NCBI RefSeq assembly: GCF_021026195.1
Contig: NZ_JAJNCT010000005.1
Location: forward strand, 895,231-959,230
DNA: 64,000 nucleotides
Direction of reading: 5' to 3'
From: Comamonas koreensis
GTDB taxonomy: Bacteria; Pseudomonadota; Gammaproteobacteria; Burkholderiales; Burkholderiaceae_C
In this document: positions 63,423-64,000 of the stretch, piece by piece
Layout: every line of letters starts with the position of its first letter
How positions within the stretch are numbered: position 1 is the stretch's first letter
Notes under the pieces: generated by a model
Seen by the model: only the letters and a program-made list of their open reading frames with translations
Database searches by the model: none
What the model was told of the DNA's origin: nothing
Position numbers and translations under genes: made by a program

Positions 63423-64000
63423 TCAGACTCCAGACGAAGTGGCAGCCTTGCGGCGTTGACGGATCACGATGAAGGCCAGCACCAAGACCAGCAGCACCAC
63501 GGCAGCCGGCACGATGAGGCCGGGCAGCTGCGCAATCAGCGGCGGCTTGCCACCGGCGCGCACGGCAGCCACATCGGCGGCCTGCACCTTGACGGCCGCA
63601 TTGCCGTACTGCGTGAGCACATAGTTGCTGACGTCGGCGATCTCCTGGTCGCTCAAGCGGTCGGTGAAGGACGCGGCATCGCCAAACGCAGGCATGAAAT
63701 GGGCGCGCCCCTGCACCGTGCGGTCCACGCCGTGCAGGATGGTGGCGACCAGGTTGTCGGCGCGGTCGGCACCGGTCACGCTGTTGTGGAACAGCGAGGG
63801 GTATTCGCCATTGGCCGTGCCGGTGGCATTGGCCTGGTGGCAGTGGGCGCAGCTGCCGCTGAACACCTTCCAGCCGGCATCGGCACCGTCGACCAGACCG
63901 CGCTGCGTGTCTTCCGACTGCAGGCTGGCCTTGCCATAGCTGTAGCGCGGCTGGGTCTCGCCACCCGCCACTGCAGCGGTCTGCTTGAGGTAGGAGGCAA
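63423..64000 (-). CDS. Membrane-anchored cytochrome c subunit (partial, N-terminus outside window)
   Basis: About 192 C-terminal residues are visible; the frame continues past the right edge. One c-type heme site is seen, 'GSCAHCHQANATG', with the likely axial Met in 'HFMPAFGDAASFTDRLSDQE'. A helix near the C-terminus ('LIVPAAVVLLVLVLAFIVI') with basic residues after it anchors the protein in the membrane. Sister subunits of such dehydrogenases have three hemes, so further CxxCH motifs are expected upstream. It would pass electrons to quinone or a terminal oxidase. Confidence 0.92.
   Translation of the reverse strand, partial: ASYLKQTAAVAGGETQPRYSYGKASLQSEDTQRGLVDGADAGWKVFSGSCAHCHQANATGTANGEYPSLFHNSVTGADRADNLVATILHGVDRTVQGRAHFMPAFGDAASFTDRLSDQEIADVSNYVLTQYGNAAVKVQAADVAAVRAGGKPPLIAQLPGLIVPAAVVLLVLVLAFIVIRQRRKAATSSGV

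Overview
This is a 64 kb piece of a GC-rich (roughly two-thirds G+C by eye) betaproteobacterial chromosome. Gene content and order point to Burkholderiales, family Comamonadaceae, something close to Comamonas, Delftia or Acidovorax. The signs are Bug/TctC-type transport genes, a polA / DUF2782 / thrB / BPSS1780 block, an rpsP-rimM-trmD-rplS-NUDIX-CobD block, and Comamonadaceae-style GC-rich intergenic repeats. I cannot place it to species from sequence alone. No prophage, integrase, transposase, rRNA operon or CRISPR array was seen.

Layout. 1-6153 (minus): a large periplasmic alpha-2-macroglobulin cut by the left edge, a Bug solute-binding protein and argH. 6276-8164 (plus): an AlgZ/AlgR-type two-component pair. 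8187-12182 (minus): a histidine-rich ZIP metal transporter and polA. 12235-14599 (plus): a DUF2782 protein, thrB and a BPSS1780 membrane protein. 14651-18543 (minus): a FUSC-type membrane protein and uvrD. 18838-24055 (plus): guaC, two tRNA-Lys(CTT) genes, a PCu(A)C copper chaperone, a two-gene small-GTPase module of unknown job, and a Bcr/CflA exporter. 24176-27117 (minus): rhlE and orn. 27178-29793 (plus): M48 protease, phhB, rsgA. 29806-32107: a LysR regulator divergent from an MFS exporter. 32112-36231 (minus): CobD-like protein, CoA pyrophosphatase and the S16/RimM/TrmD/L19 ribosomal operon. 36339-40071: a GNAT enzyme, a TM2 protein, an alpha/beta hydrolase, and a Pit phosphate transporter with its DUF47 partner.

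40535-54645 (minus) is a long catabolic stretch. It holds livHMGF (branched-chain amino-acid ABC transporter without its binding protein), etfAB, a CaiB/BaiF CoA-transferase, an enoyl-CoA hydratase, two unlike acyl-CoA dehydrogenases, a thiolase and a FadB-like bifunctional enzyme. A LysR regulator diverges at 54767. The last six enzymes resemble the pim (pimeloyl-CoA/dicarboxylate beta-oxidation) operon; electrons from the dehydrogenases would pass to EtfAB. Three copies of a 66-72 bp palindromic repeat sit directly behind stop codons in this stretch.

55862-60106 (plus) is a tripartite tricarboxylate transporter pair (tctBA) followed by a TctD/TctE-like two-component system. 60069-64000 (minus) holds a bestrophin-like channel, a 137 bp MITE-like inverted-repeat element, and a three-subunit membrane-bound sugar/alcohol dehydrogenase (GMC flavoprotein with a predicted Fe-S motif, Tat small subunit, membrane-anchored cytochrome c cut by the right edge).

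The least explained item is the 21185-22650 pair: a winged-helix-like protein of unknown family and an MglA/CvnD-like GTPase behind an unusually AT-rich upstream region.
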